Part shown: positions 43,413-53,158 of the stretch, in pieces
Numbering within the stretch: position 1 is the first letter of the stretch
How the letters are laid out: each line of letters begins with the position of its first letter
Assembly (NCBI RefSeq): GCF_040276065.1
Contig: NZ_JBELOI010000006.1
Span: forward strand, 1-64,000
From: Castellaniella sp040276065
GTDB lineage: Bacteria > Pseudomonadota > Gammaproteobacteria > Burkholderiales > Burkholderiaceae_B
Direction: 5' to 3'
Length of the DNA stretch: 64,000 nucleotides
Made by a program: the position numbers and the translations under genes
Notes under the pieces: model-generated
The model's database searches: none
Seen by the model: the letters and a program-made list of their open reading frames with translations, nothing else
What the model was told of the DNA's origin: nothing

Positions 43413-46400
43413 GTGAGCCATTTCATTGATCGTCTCAAATACTTCACCCGAACCTCCGAGCCGTTCTCCGACGGCCACGGCAGCGTGGTCCACGAGGACC
43501 GGACCTGGGAGGACGCCTATCGCAATCGCTGGCAGCACGACAAGATCGTCCGTTCCACGCACGGGGTCAACTGCACCGGCTCCTGTTCCTGGAAGATCTA
43601 CGTCAAGGGCGGGATCGTGACCTGGGAAACCCAGCAGACCGACTACCCCAGGACCCGGCCGGGCATGCCCAATCATGAGCCCCGGGGCTGTCCGCGCGGC
43701 GCTTCGTTCTCCTGGTACTTGTATAGTGCCAACCGGGTCAAGTATCCGATGCTGCGCGGGCGGCTGGCGCGTCTGTGGCGCGAGCAGCGCAAGACCCTCG
43801 ATCCCGTCCAGGCCTGGGAGGCCATTGTCACGGACCCCGAACGCGCGGCGCAGTACAAGACCATGCGCGGCCTGGGCGGCTTCGTGCGCTCGGACTGGGA
43901 CGAGGTCAACGAGCTCGTCGCCGCCGCCAACATCTATACGATCAAGCGCTACGGGCCGGATCGGATCGCCGGGTTTTCGCCGATTCCGGCCATGTCGATG
44001 GTCTCCTATGCCTCGGGCAGCCGCTACCTGTCGCTGCTGGGCGGCACGGTGCTGAGCTTCTATGACTGGTACTGCGACCTGCCGCCGTCCAGCCCGCAGA
44101 CTTGGGGCGAGCAGACCGACGTCAGCGAGTCCGCCGATTGGTATAACTCCAGCTTCATCATGTTGTGGGGCTCGAACGTGCCCCAGACCCGCACACCGGA
44201 CGCGCACTTCATGGTCGAGGCGCGTTACCGCGGCGCCAAGGTCGTCTCGGTGTTTCCCGACTATGCCGAGGGGGCGAAGTTCGGCGACATCTGGCTGCAT
44301 CCCAAGCAAGGCACGGATGCCGCGCTGGCCCTGGCCATGGGCCACGTCATCCTCAAGGAATTCCATCTGGCGGGGCGCAGCCCCTACTTCGACGGCTACT
44401 GTCGCCAGTACACCGACATGCCGTTCCTGGTGCGCCTGGTGCGTCAGGGCGACCGCTACGTGCCCGAGCGCATGGTCCGCGCCTCGGACTTTGCCGATCG
44501 CCTGGGGCAGGACAACAACCCGGAATGGAAGACCGTCGCCTATGACGAGCGCACCGGCGAGATCATCGTGCCGCAGGGCTCCGTCGGCTTTCGCTGGGGG
44601 CAAGCCGAGGACGGGGACGCCGGCAAGTGGAACCTCGAGCTCAAGGACGCGCGCGGCCATGAGGTCATGCCGCGCCTGACGCTGCTGGGCTCCCAGGACG
44701 AGGTGGTGCCCGTGGCCTTCCCGTATTTCGGCGGGCGGCATCACGACTATTTCCAGGGCACCGACCATGACGAGGTGCTGGTGCGCAATCTGCCGGCCCG
44801 GCGGATCCGGACCGTCGAGGGCGAGATCCTGGTGGCAACGGTCTTCGACCTGTTCGTCGCCAACTATGGCATCGATCGGGGGCTGGGCGGCGACAACACC
44901 GCCGCGTCCTACGACGACGACGTGCCCTACACCCCGGCCTGGCAGGAGCGCATCACCGGCGTCAAGCGTGCCGACGTCATCACCGTGGCGCGCCAGTTCG
45001 CCGAGAACGCCGACAAGACCCGAGGCAAATCCATGGTCATCCTGGGGGCCGGCCTGAACCACTGGTACCACATGGACATGGCCTATCGCGGCATCATCAA
45101 CCTGGTCGCGATGTGCGGCTGCGTCGGCCAGTCCGGCGGCGGCTGGTGCCATTACGTGGGCCAGGAAAAACTGCGGCCCCAGACGGGCTGGACGATGCTG
45201 GCCTTCGCCCTGGACTGGCTGCGTCCGCCGCGCCACATGAACGGCACCTCGTTTTTCTATGCGCACACCGATCAATGGCGCTACGAGCGGCTGCAGGTCT
45301 CGGAATTGCTGTCGCCGCTGGCCGATGCGTCGCGCTACGAGGGCAGCCTGATCGACATGAACGTGCGCGCCGAGCGCATGGGCTGGCTGCCGACCGCGCC
45401 CCAGTTGCAGACCAATCCGCTGACGGTGGTGCGCGAGGCGCGCGCCGCGGGCGTCGATCCGCGGGATTATGTGGTGCAGGGCCTGCGCGATGGGCGCCTG
45501 AAGTTCGCCTGCGAGGACCCGGACCACCCCGACAATTTTCCGCGCAATATGTTCGTCTGGCGCTCCAATATCCTGGGCTCGTCGGGCAAGGGCCACGAGT
45601 ATTTCCTCAAGCACTTGCTGGGGACCCAGCACGGGGTGCAGGGCAAGGACCTGGGCGAGGACGGCGGGGCCAAGCCCCTCGAGGTGGCCTGGCACGACCA
45701 GGCCCCGCAGGGCAAGCTCGACTTGCTGGTGACGCTGGATTTCCGCATGTCCACGACCTGCCTGTATTCCGACGTCGTGCTGCCGACGGCGACCTGGTAC
45801 GAAAAGAACGACCTCAACACCTCGGACATGCACCCGTTCATCCACCCCTTGTCGGCCGCTGTCGACCCGATCTGGGAATCGCGCAGCGACTGGGAAATCT
45901 ACAAGGATCTGGCACGGAAGTTTTCTGAACTTGCGGCCGGGGCCGGGCTCGACGACGAGGACCTGGTCATGCAGCCCATGCAGCACGACTCCCCGGGCGA
46001 GCTTACCGATCCGTTCAGCGTGCGTGACTGGCGAAAAGGCGAGTGCGATCCGATACCCGGCAAGACCATGCCCAACCTGATGGTCGTGAACCGGGACTAT
46101 GCCAATGTGTACAAGCGCTATACCGCGCTGGGACCCCTGGCCGAGACGCTGGGCAACGGTGGCAAGGGCATCGCCTGGGACACCAAGGACGAGGTGCGGT
46201 TCCTCGGCGATCTCAACGACCGCGAGCGCGCGGACGGCGCGAGCCGGGACCGGCCGCGCATCGATTCGGACATCGATGCTTGCGAAACCATTCTTGCGCT
46301 CGCGCCCGAAACCAATGGCCATGTCGCGGTCAAGGCCTGGGCGGCCCTCTCGAGGATCACCGGCCGCGACCACACCCACCTGGCGAAATCCAGCGAGCAT

Positions 46401-47168
46401 GAAAAAATCCGCTTTCGCGACTTGCTGGCCCAGCCGCGCAAAATCCTGTCCTCGCCCACGTGGTCCGGCCTCGAGTCCGACAAGGTCAGCTACAGTGCGG
46501 GCTACACCAATGTGCACGAGCTCATACCCTGGCGCACGCTCACCGGCCGCCAGGAGCTCTACCAGGACCACCCCTGGATGCGCGATTTCGGCGAGGCCCT
46601 GTGCGTCTACCGGCCGCCGGTCGATACCAAGACCATCCGCCCCATGCTCGAGCAGAAGTTCAGCAATGGCAATCCCCACGTGGTGTTGAACTTCATCACG
46701 CCGCACCAGAAATGGGGAATCCACTCGACGTATTCCGACAACCTCATCATGCTGACGCTCTCGCGCGGCGGCCCCATCGTCTGGATGTCCGAGATCGACG
46801 CCGCCAAGGCGGACATCGTCGACAACGACTGGATCGAGGTCTTCAACGTCAACGGCGCGCTGGTCGCTCGCGCGGTGGTCAGCCAGCGCGTGCCCGAGGG
46901 CATGACCATGATGTACCACGCACAGGAAAAGCTGGTGCACATCCCGGGCTCCGAGATCACCAAGGGGCGCGGCGGCATCCACAATTCGGTGACGCGCACG
47001 GTGCTCAAGCCCACGCACATGATTGGCGGCTATGCGCACCTGTCCTATGGCTTCAACTACTACGGGACCGTGGGTTCGAATCGCGACGAGTTCGTCGTGG
47101 TGCGCAAGGTCCGCAAGGTCGACTGGATGGACGAATCGCACGAGCTGTCCGTGCATTCGCAGGCTTGA
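43413..47168 (+). CDS. narG: Respiratory nitrate reductase alpha subunit NarG
   Basis: This 1251-residue molybdopterin enzyme reduces nitrate to nitrite and generates membrane potential with NarHI. The start is GTG, after AAGGAACGGAG. The FS0 cluster ligands lie in STHGVNCTGSCSWKIY with a later Cys in HEPRGCPRGASFSWYLY, i.e. the His-Cys-Cys-Cys set. The Mo-ligand aspartate region is SADWYNSSFIMLWGSNVPQT. Length and order match the family, and no twin-arginine leader is present, as expected for a cytoplasm-facing enzyme. Confidence 0.96.
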   Translation: MSHFIDRLKYFTRTSEPFSDGHGSVVHEDRTWEDAYRNRWQHDKIVRSTHGVNCTGSCSWKIYVKGGIVTWETQQTDYPRTRPGMPNHEPRGCPRGASFSWYLYSANRVKYPMLRGRLARLWREQRKTLDPVQAWEAIVTDPERAAQYKTMRGLGGFVRSDWDEVNELVAAANIYTIKRYGPDRIAGFSPIPAMSMVSYASGSRYLSLLGGTVLSFYDWYCDLPPSSPQTWGEQTDVSESADWYNSSFIMLWGSNVPQTRTPDAHFMVEARYRGAKVVSVFPDYAEGAKFGDIWLHPKQGTDAALALAMGHVILKEFHLAGRSPYFDGYCRQYTDMPFLVRLVRQGDRYVPERMVRASDFADRLGQDNNPEWKTVAYDERTGEIIVPQGSVGFRWGQAEDGDAGKWNLELKDARGHEVMPRLTLLGSQDEVVPVAFPYFGGRHHDYFQGTDHDEVLVRNLPARRIRTVEGEILVATVFDLFVANYGIDRGLGGDNTAASYDDDVPYTPAWQERITGVKRADVITVARQFAENADKTRGKSMVILGAGLNHWYHMDMAYRGIINLVAMCGCVGQSGGGWCHYVGQEKLRPQTGWTMLAFALDWLRPPRHMNGTSFFYAHTDQWRYERLQVSELLSPLADASRYEGSLIDMNVRAERMGWLPTAPQLQTNPLTVVREARAAGVDPRDYVVQGLRDGRLKFACEDPDHPDNFPRNMFVWRSNILGSSGKGHEYFLKHLLGTQHGVQGKDLGEDGGAKPLEVAWHDQAPQGKLDLLVTLDFRMSTTCLYSDVVLPTATWYEKNDLNTSDMHPFIHPLSAAVDPIWESRSDWEIYKDLARKFSELAAGAGLDDEDLVMQPMQHDSPGELTDPFSVRDWRKGECDPIPGKTMPNLMVVNRDYANVYKRYTALGPLAETLGNGGKGIAWDTKDEVRFLGDLNDRERADGASRDRPRIDSDIDACETILALAPETNGHVAVKAWAALSRITGRDHTHLAKSSEHEKIRFRDLLAQPRKILSSPTWSGLESDKVSYSAGYTNVHELIPWRTLTGRQELYQDHPWMRDFGEALCVYRPPVDTKTIRPMLEQKFSNGNPHVVLNFITPHQKWGIHSTYSDNLIMLTLSRGGPIVWMSEIDAAKADIVDNDWIEVFNVNGALVARAVVSQRVPEGMTMMYHAQEKLVHIPGSEITKGRGGIHNSVTRTVLKPTHMIGGYAHLSYGFNYYGTVGSNRDEFVVVRKVRKVDWMDESHELSVHSQA

Positions 47169-47178
47169 AGGGGGTCGC

Positions 47179-48723
47179 ATGAAAATTCGCGCGCAAGTCG
47201 CCATGGTTCTGAACCTGGATAAGTGCATCGGCTGCCACACGTGTTCGATCACCTGCAAGAACGTATGGACCTCCCGCGAGGGTATGGAATATGCATGGTT
47301 CAACAACGTAGAAACTAAACCAGGGATCGGCTACCCCAAGGATTGGGAAAACCAGGACCGCTGGAACGGCGGCTGGCGCCGCCGCGCCAATGGGCGCATC
47401 GAGCCGCGTCAGGGGGGCAGGCTCAAGCTGCTCTCGCGCATTTTCGCCAATCCGAACCTGCCGCAGGTTGACGACTACTACGAGCCGTTCACCTACGACT
47501 ACGAGTACCTGCAGACCGCGCCCGAGCGCAAGACCCCGCCCACGGCGCGGCCGCGCTCGCTGATCAGCGGCCGGCGCATGGAAAAGATCGAATGGGGGCC
47601 CAACTGGGAGGAGATCCTCGGCGGCGAGTTCTCCAAGCGCTCCAAGGACTATAACTTCGAGGCGGTGCAAAAGGATATCTACGGCCAGTTCGAGAATACC
47701 TTCATGATGTACCTGCCGCGCCTGTGCGAGCATTGTCTCAATCCGACCTGCGTGGCGAGCTGTCCCTCGGGCTCGATCTACAAGCGCGCCGAGGACGGGA
47801 TCGTGCTGATCGACCAGGACAAGTGCCGCGGCTGGCGCATGTGCATCTCGGGGTGTCCCTATAAAAAGATCTACTACAACTGGAAATCCGGCAAGGCCGA
47901 GAAGTGCATCTTCTGTTATCCCCGCATCGAGGCCGGCATGCCGACGGTCTGCTCCGAGACCTGCGTGGGCCGCATCCGCTACCTGGGCGTCCTACTGTAC
48001 GACGCCGACCGCATCGAGGCGGCTGCCAGCGTCCCGGACGAAAAGGACCTCTACGAGGCGCAGCTCGACCTGTTCCTGGATCCGGACGACCCCGAGGTCG
48101 CTCGCCAGGCGCTGGCCGACGGCATCCCCGAGAACTGGCTGATCGCGGCCCGCAACTCGCCGGTCTACAAAATGGCCGTCGACTGGCGGATTGCCTTCCC
48201 CCTGCATCCCGAGTACCGGACACTGCCGATGGTCTGGTATGTGCCGCCGCTCTCGCCGATCCAGTCCGCGGCCAACAGCGGCCAGATCGGGACTTTTGGC
48301 CAGATCCCCGACGTGCAGTCACTGCGCATTCCTTTGCGCTATCTGGCCAACTTGCTGACCGCGGGCGATGAGGCGCCGATTGCGCGGGCGCTCGAGCGTC
48401 TGCTCGGCATGCGCGCCTTCATGCGCGCACGCACCGTCGACGGTCAAGAGCGTCTGGACATCCTCGAGCAGGTCGGCTTGTCCCTTTTTCAGGTCGAGGA
48501 CATGTACCGCTACCTGGCGATCGCCGACTATGAGGACCGCTTCGTGGTGCCCACGGCGCATCGCGAGTCGGCCGAGGACGCATTCGATCTGCGTGGCGGC
48601 TGCGGCTTCACCTTCGGCAACGGCTGTTCGGACGGGACGTCGGGCGGATCCCTGTTCGGGACCAAGTCGCGCAAGGGCCGCAAGCCCACGGTCGTGTTCC
48701 TCGATCCGACGCGCACGGCATGA
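47179..48723 (+). CDS. narH: Respiratory nitrate reductase beta subunit NarH
   Basis: This 514-residue iron-sulfur subunit passes electrons from NarI to NarG. Four cysteine groups are visible: CIGCHTCSITC, CEHCLNPTCVASC, CRGWRMCISGC (the Trp in place of Cys marks the 3Fe-4S cluster) and CIFCYPRIEAG...CSETC. It starts 10 bases after narG. A glycine-rich tail (GGCGFTFGNGCSDGTSGGSL) is present near the C-terminus. Confidence 0.96.
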   Translation: MKIRAQVAMVLNLDKCIGCHTCSITCKNVWTSREGMEYAWFNNVETKPGIGYPKDWENQDRWNGGWRRRANGRIEPRQGGRLKLLSRIFANPNLPQVDDYYEPFTYDYEYLQTAPERKTPPTARPRSLISGRRMEKIEWGPNWEEILGGEFSKRSKDYNFEAVQKDIYGQFENTFMMYLPRLCEHCLNPTCVASCPSGSIYKRAEDGIVLIDQDKCRGWRMCISGCPYKKIYYNWKSGKAEKCIFCYPRIEAGMPTVCSETCVGRIRYLGVLLYDADRIEAAASVPDEKDLYEAQLDLFLDPDDPEVARQALADGIPENWLIAARNSPVYKMAVDWRIAFPLHPEYRTLPMVWYVPPLSPIQSAANSGQIGTFGQIPDVQSLRIPLRYLANLLTAGDEAPIARALERLLGMRAFMRARTVDGQERLDILEQVGLSLFQVEDMYRYLAIADYEDRFVVPTAHRESAEDAFDLRGGCGFTFGNGCSDGTSGGSLFGTKSRKGRKPTVVFLDPTRTA

Positions 48724-48733
48724 GGGGGCGCGC

Positions 48734-49438
48734 ATGACAACGAACGCGACGACCTCCCCCGGGATTCCGGTGTATTCGGTGCTCTCGGCCCTGCTCGGCT
48801 ATCCTGGGCAGGCGCTGCTCGGCGAGCTGCCGGCGCTGTCGGCCGCTTTGGCGCCCGATGCGCGCGAACGCCTGGCGCCGCTATTCGGTTTTCTGGCCGG
48901 CCCGGGCGACCTGATCGACCTGCAGGAACAATACGTGGCGACCTTCGACCGGCGCGCCGCGCATTCGCTGCATCTGTTCGAACACATACACGGCGAATCG
49001 CGCGACCGCGGTCAGGCCATGGTGGACCTGCGGGCCGAGTACCTGCGCCATGGGCTAGAGCCCGCGACCGCCGAGCTGCCGGACTACGTGCCCTTGTTCC
49101 TCGAGTTCCTCGGCCAGATCGACGCGGCCGAGGCGCAGGCCCTGCTGGGCGACGCCATCCATGTGCTCGCGCGGCTGGGCGACAAGCTGGCCGAGGCCGG
49201 CAGCCCTTATGCCTGCCTCTTTGCCGAGCTGCGCCGCCATACCCCCGTCGAGCCCGAGGCACTGCCCGAGCCGCCCGAGGGGGACATGGAGGAAACCATG
49301 GTGACCTTCGGTCCCGGGGCCGACGGCACCGAGCCGCCGATCATGCGCGGCGCCGGCAAGACCGACGGCGCGCAGCCCATCGTGTTCCATCCGCCGCGCC
49401 CGCGCTCGCCTCGCGGCCCCGCCGATGGCCAGTCCTAG
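48734..49438 (+). CDS. narJ: Nitrate reductase assembly chaperone NarJ
   Basis: This 234-residue chaperone inserts the molybdenum cofactor into NarGH before membrane docking. TorD/NarJ-fold features are VLSALLGYPGQALLGELPAL, YVATFDRRAAHSLHLFEHIHG and LPDYVPLFLEFLGQID. The C-terminal 50 residues are proline- and glycine-rich and probably flexible. It lies ten bases after narH and nine before narI. Confidence 0.93.
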   Translation: MTTNATTSPGIPVYSVLSALLGYPGQALLGELPALSAALAPDARERLAPLFGFLAGPGDLIDLQEQYVATFDRRAAHSLHLFEHIHGESRDRGQAMVDLRAEYLRHGLEPATAELPDYVPLFLEFLGQIDAAEAQALLGDAIHVLARLGDKLAEAGSPYACLFAELRRHTPVEPEALPEPPEGDMEETMVTFGPGADGTEPPIMRGAGKTDGAQPIVFHPPRPRSPRGPADGQS

Positions 49439-49447
49439 GAGACGCCC

Positions 49448-50134
49448 ATGAAAGCCTATTTCGATCTGTTCTTTTTCGGCCTCTACCCCTACATCGCCCT
49501 GACGATCTTTTTGCTGGGCAGCCTGGTGCGCTTCGAGCGCGAGCAATATACCTGGAAGAGCGATTCCAGCGAATTTCTGCGCCGTGGTTCGCTGAACTGG
49601 GGCAGCAACCTGTTCCACATCGGCATCATCTCTTTGTTTTTCACCCACCTGGTCGGCCTGCTGACGCCGCCGGCGGTCTACCACGCCATGGGCGTGAGCA
49701 CCGAGTTCAAGCAGATCATGGCCATCGTGGTGGGCGCGATCCTCGGCCTGGTCTGCCTGGTCGGGCTGGTCCTGCTGCTGCATCGCCGCTGGATCGAAAT
49801 CCGCGTGTCGCATAACACGCGCGTCTCCGACTGGGTGACTCTGCTGTGGATCCTGCTGGTGCTGGTGATCGGCCTGGTCTCGATCTTCACCTCCATCCAC
49901 CACAAGGACGGTGCGGTGATGATTCAGTTGGGCGAGTGGTCGCAGCGCATCGTGACCTTCCGCGGCGGCGCGGTGGGGGCGCTCGAGGGCGTGCCCACCG
50001 TCTACCGCCTGCACATGGTGCTGGGCATGACCCTGTTCGTGATCTTTCCGTTCACGCGCCTGGTCCATGTCTGGAGCGGTTTCGCCTCGGTGACTTATCT
50101 CGGACGCGCGCGCCAGATCGTGCGCTCCCGGTAA
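49448..50134 (+). CDS. narI: Nitrate reductase gamma subunit NarI (cytochrome b)
   Basis: This 228-residue membrane cytochrome oxidises quinol and docks NarGH. It has five hydrophobic segments. Haem-ligand histidines are expected in SNLFHIGIISLFFTHLVGLL near residue 57 and in RLHMVLGMTLFVIFPFTRLVHVWSG near residue 190. Length and spacing match the family. Confidence 0.94.
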   Translation: MKAYFDLFFFGLYPYIALTIFLLGSLVRFEREQYTWKSDSSEFLRRGSLNWGSNLFHIGIISLFFTHLVGLLTPPAVYHAMGVSTEFKQIMAIVVGAILGLVCLVGLVLLLHRRWIEIRVSHNTRVSDWVTLLWILLVLVIGLVSIFTSIHHKDGAVMIQLGEWSQRIVTFRGGAVGALEGVPTVYRLHMVLGMTLFVIFPFTRLVHVWSGFASVTYLGRARQIVRSR

Positions 50135-50152
50135 CGTAGCCCCGGAGGCGCC

Positions 50153-50899
50153 ATGATCACCGTCAACGACATCGTCATCACCGAGGCGGCCATCCTCGAG
50201 GAAGCCGCCAGACACGCGGCCGATCCCAATCCCAGGCTCGCGGCGGGCCACGAACTGGTCCTGCGCGAGCTGGTGCGCCAGCGCGCTTTGGAGCTGGGCC
50301 TGCCAGTGGACGACGACGCCTCGGCGCTTGAGACCGTGCTGGCGCGGGACGTGCGCACGCCCGAGGCGGACGAGGCGAGTTGCCGGCGCTACTACGAAGG
50401 CCACCCCGACGAGTTCCGCGAGGGCGATCGAGTCGAGGTCCGGCACATCTTGTTCCAGGTGACCGCGGGGGTCGACGTGCAGCGCCTGCGCGGGCGCGCC
50501 AATGTCATCCTGGCTGAGCTGCATCGGGACGGCGTCGCGCATTTCACCCGCTACGCGAGGGAATATTCCAATTGCCCCTCGGGGCGTGAGGGTGGCGACC
50601 TCGGGATCCTGACACGTGGCGACGCCGTGCCCGAGTTCGAGCGGGCCGTGTTCGCCCTGCCGGCCGACAGTCTCGCGGGCGAACTGATCCAGACCCGTTT
50701 CGGTTTTCACATCGTGCGGACCGGTTACAAGGTCGAAGGCCGCCCGCTGCCCTTCGACGAGGTGCGCGAGCGGCTGGCGGACTGGCTCGAGGATGCGAGC
50801 CAGCGCCGTGCGGTGCACCAGTATCTGCGGCGATTGGTGGGCGGCGCCCGCATCGAGGGCATCCCTATGGAGGGTGCGGAATCGCCCCTCGTTCAATAG
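50153..50899 (+). CDS. Parvulin-type peptidyl-prolyl isomerase (PpiC/NifM-like) of the nar operon
   Basis: This 248-residue protein has a C-terminal parvulin domain: VEVRHILFQVTA, FTRYAREYSNCPSGREGGDLG, FERAVFALPA and TRFGFHIVRT. An N-terminal SurA-like helical region precedes it. It follows narI after 18 bases with a CGGAGG ribosome site, a common placement in proteobacterial nar operons, suggesting help in folding a nitrate reductase subunit. It has no signal peptide, so it probably acts in the cytoplasm. Confidence 0.88.
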   Translation: MITVNDIVITEAAILEEAARHAADPNPRLAAGHELVLRELVRQRALELGLPVDDDASALETVLARDVRTPEADEASCRRYYEGHPDEFREGDRVEVRHILFQVTAGVDVQRLRGRANVILAELHRDGVAHFTRYAREYSNCPSGREGGDLGILTRGDAVPEFERAVFALPADSLAGELIQTRFGFHIVRTGYKVEGRPLPFDEVRERLADWLEDASQRRAVHQYLRRLVGGARIEGIPMEGAESPLVQ

Positions 50900-50918
50900 G
50901 GCGCAGGGCCCGGCGTCC

Positions 50919-51377
50919 TCAGCGCGCCCGCGCCGTGATCCTGGTCGGGGCCTCGGAAGGCGCCTGGGCCGCCTGGGGTGGCGGGCGCAGGACGTCGGCC
51001 AGCGTGTGCCGGTTGAGGTGGTCCATGAAGGCCTGCAGGGCGCCCGCCACGATGGGTGTCAGGCCGCAGCGTCCGCTGAGCACGCAGGTATTGTGCGGGC
51101 CCATGCATTCGACCAGCGCCAGGTCGTTCTCGGTGTCGCGGATCACCTCGCCCAGCGGGATGTCGGTGGGATCGTGGGCGAGCTGCATGCCGCCGTTCTT
51201 GCCGCGTACGGTGTGTATCCAGCCGCGCTGCGCCAGCCGGTGGGTGATCTTCATCAGGTGCGGTTCCGAGATCCCGTAGGCGCGCGCCACCTCGGCAATC
51301 GTGCACAGGCGATCCGGATGTGTGCCCAGGTGCATCAGCAGCCGGATCGCGTAATCGCTCATGTTGGTCAGGCGCAT
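50919..51377 (-). CDS. nsrR: NsrR-type Rrf2 nitric-oxide-sensing repressor
   Basis: This 152-residue Rrf2 protein has a winged helix (SDYAIRLLMHLGTHPDRLCT, ISEPHLMKITHRLAQRGWIH, RGKNGGMQLAHDP). Three cysteines in VECMGPHNTCVLSGRCGL have the spacing of the NsrR iron-sulfur cluster. NsrR represses NO-detoxification genes until NO damages the cluster. It is the last gene of a leftward operon with nnrS and a truncated haemoglobin, and an NsrR-like operator covers that operon's promoter, so it is autoregulated. Confidence 0.88.
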   Translation of the reverse strand: MRLTNMSDYAIRLLMHLGTHPDRLCTIAEVARAYGISEPHLMKITHRLAQRGWIHTVRGKNGGMQLAHDPTDIPLGEVIRDTENDLALVECMGPHNTCVLSGRCGLTPIVAGALQAFMDHLNRHTLADVLRPPPQAAQAPSEAPTRITARAR

Positions 51378-51402
51378 GGCAGGGTGTCCTGGGCGGTGGG
51401 GC

Positions 51403-52665
51403 TCAGCGGCTCGTCGCGGCGGCCGCTACGGGTGCCGGGACGACCAGGGGCTTGTCGGGACGTGGGCGGATCAGCATCGGGCCGAAGCGCCACAGGTACA
51501 GGCCCATGGACAGGATCCAGGCCGCCGCCGCGAGGTGCAGCAGATGCTGCGTGGCCGCCGAGGGCCAGAGCGCGGCCAGGCGCAGGACGACCGCCAGCAC
51601 CATCAAGTAGTGGTTGGCCAGCATGCTGCCGTCCAGCGCCAGTGGGCGCCCGAGGTGGCCCAGGGCGGTGCGGTTGAGCATGCCGATGATCAGGACGCAG
51701 AAGCCCGCCATGCCGATCAGGTGGACGTGGGCCGCGTTGCGTGCGAACAGGCCGCGCGCGGTGCCCGGCTCGAGCAGGCCGCTCAGTTGCGTAGCGGCGG
51801 CCAGCAAGCCGATGCCGATGAACGCATAGCCCAGGTACAGTATCCACAGCATCGGCTTGCGCGCCACGGCGCCGGGTTTCCAGTAGACGAGCTGGGCCAG
51901 GCTGATGAGGCCGGTGAGTGCCAGGGCCGGGGCCATGAGCTTGGGCAGGTCCAGCAAGCCGGCAATCAGGGCGAACGCGCTGAACACCATCTGGACATGG
52001 CCCGAGCGCGTCAGCATGGGGATTTTCAGGCCGGGGACCATGCGCATGGTAAAGAACGGAATCACGCGCCGTGCGATCAGCAGCGCGACGATGGCCATGC
52101 CGATCAGGCCGAGATCGAAGCGGCGCATCAGCAGCGCGTAGTTGCCCTCGAGCGCGGCCAGCAGATACAGCAGGTCGGCGGCGCCCAGGGCCAGCATCAG
52201 CACCGGCAGGCCATAGTTGCGGCGGCTGCGGCCCTTGACCATGACGCGCATGAGGCTGATCGCGGCGCCCAGAAAGAACAGCAGCTCGGCGGCCGTGGCG
52301 ATCCAGAAGCCGGTCATGCCGCCCGCCAGGAAACCGATGCGCGCGATGATCCACAGCACGCACAGGGCGCCGAGCGCCCGGCCCTCGAGCGGATTGAAAC
52401 CGGTCCAGGTCGCGCTGGCGGTCAGCAGGAAACCCACCGCGATGGTGATGATGAAGCCCCACAGCATCTCATGCGCGTGCCAGACCACGCCCCCGAGCGG
52501 GGCCTCGAGGAGCTGGGGCGCATAAACCCACAGGGCGATCGAGACCAGGGCCCAGACCGTCCCGGCGAGGTACAGCGGCCGGAAGCCCAGCGCGAGGAAA
52601 GCCTCCATCGAGGGCCGCGTGGGCGTGGCCGCCGGCGTCTCTTCAATTTGCATCAGTCGGGACAT
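51403..52665 (-). CDS. nnrS: NnrS, NO-response haem-copper membrane protein
   Basis: This 420-residue membrane protein has about 12 hydrophobic segments. NnrS family features are ALGFRPLYLAGTVWALVSIA, VWHAHEMLWGFIITIAVGFL (His pair), RRVIPFFTMRM and ARNAAHVHLIGMAGFCVLII. NnrS lowers the toxicity of NO, mainly by protecting iron-sulfur enzymes. The ATG at 52665 lies inside the 3' end of the haemoglobin gene (23-base overlap), so the two are co-translated. The nsrR start follows 25 bases after its stop. Confidence 0.93.
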   Translation of the reverse strand: MSRLMQIEETPAATPTRPSMEAFLALGFRPLYLAGTVWALVSIALWVYAPQLLEAPLGGVVWHAHEMLWGFIITIAVGFLLTASATWTGFNPLEGRALGALCVLWIIARIGFLAGGMTGFWIATAAELLFFLGAAISLMRVMVKGRSRRNYGLPVLMLALGAADLLYLLAALEGNYALLMRRFDLGLIGMAIVALLIARRVIPFFTMRMVPGLKIPMLTRSGHVQMVFSAFALIAGLLDLPKLMAPALALTGLISLAQLVYWKPGAVARKPMLWILYLGYAFIGIGLLAAATQLSGLLEPGTARGLFARNAAHVHLIGMAGFCVLIIGMLNRTALGHLGRPLALDGSMLANHYLMVLAVVLRLAALWPSAATQHLLHLAAAAWILSMGLYLWRFGPMLIRPRPDKPLVVPAPVAAAATSR

Positions 52666-53062
52666 GGTCGAACTCCGTGGGGTTCCGGTCCGGCGCGTGG
52701 CTGATCTGGTAACCGTACCAGAGGCTGCGTGCGACGCGGTGGGCGAACTCGTTGGCCTGCGCGGCAAAGGGCCGGTTGTCGAATTCGTCGGTGGTCTGGC
52801 GAAACAGGTCCAGCCAGCGCGTGAACATATCGCCCCGCAGGTCGGGGAGGGCGATGTGGCGGGGCATGGGGGTGCCGCTGTAGGACCCGGTGCGCCGCAG
52901 CAGCGAGGACCAGAAGCGCACCATGCGCTCGAGGTGCTCGTCCCAGTCGTCGATGTGGGCGTCGAAGATCGGGCCCAGGACGTCGTCCCGGCGGACCCTG
53001 CGGTAGAAGCGGTGGACGAGCGCAGTGATTTCGTCCTCGGTACAGATGTCGTTGGCAGGCAT
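52643..53062 (-). CDS. Group III truncated haemoglobin
   Basis: This 139-residue globin has features of the group III (P) truncated family: LVHRFYRRVRRDDVLGPIFD, HLERMVRFWSSLLRRTGSYS, then MPRHIALPDL before RWLDLFRQT. Such globins scavenge NO or peroxynitrite. It is the first gene of the nnrS-nsrR operon; its start lies 28 bases from the NsrR-type operator. Confidence 0.9.
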   Translation of the reverse strand: MPANDICTEDEITALVHRFYRRVRRDDVLGPIFDAHIDDWDEHLERMVRFWSSLLRRTGSYSGTPMPRHIALPDLRGDMFTRWLDLFRQTTDEFDNRPFAAQANEFAHRVARSLWYGYQISHAPDRNPTEFDHVPTDAN

Positions 53063-53090
53063 GGGGAGGGCGTCGGGTCGGTGAATTTTA

Positions 53091-53113
53091 AAGATTCATA
53101 TTATAGTTATCTT
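53091..53113 (-). promoter_or_regulatory. NsrR operator overlapping the -10 of the globin-nnrS-nsrR promoter
   Basis: The 23-base site begins AAGATTCAT and ends AGTTATCTT on the plus strand, matching the NsrR palindrome (AAGAT...ATCTT, 11-1-11). On the minus strand it contains TATAAT (53105 to 53100), and a -35-like TTTGCA lies 17 bases further upstream (53128-53123). Repressor binding would therefore block the -10 directly. It sits 28 bases upstream of the globin ATG. Confidence 0.78.
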
Positions 53114-53158
53114 AATGCGCTCTGCAAAGCGGGGCAGCGTCTTGCCGGGGCGGTGGCT

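Noticed and set aside
43389..47306. A 1305-residue open frame on the minus strand opposite narG.
   Set aside because: It mirrors narG codon structure, has no family motif and lacks a sensible start. Similar long antisense frames occur opposite other GC-rich genes (for example 1875-3059, 15360-17990 and 19177-20862).
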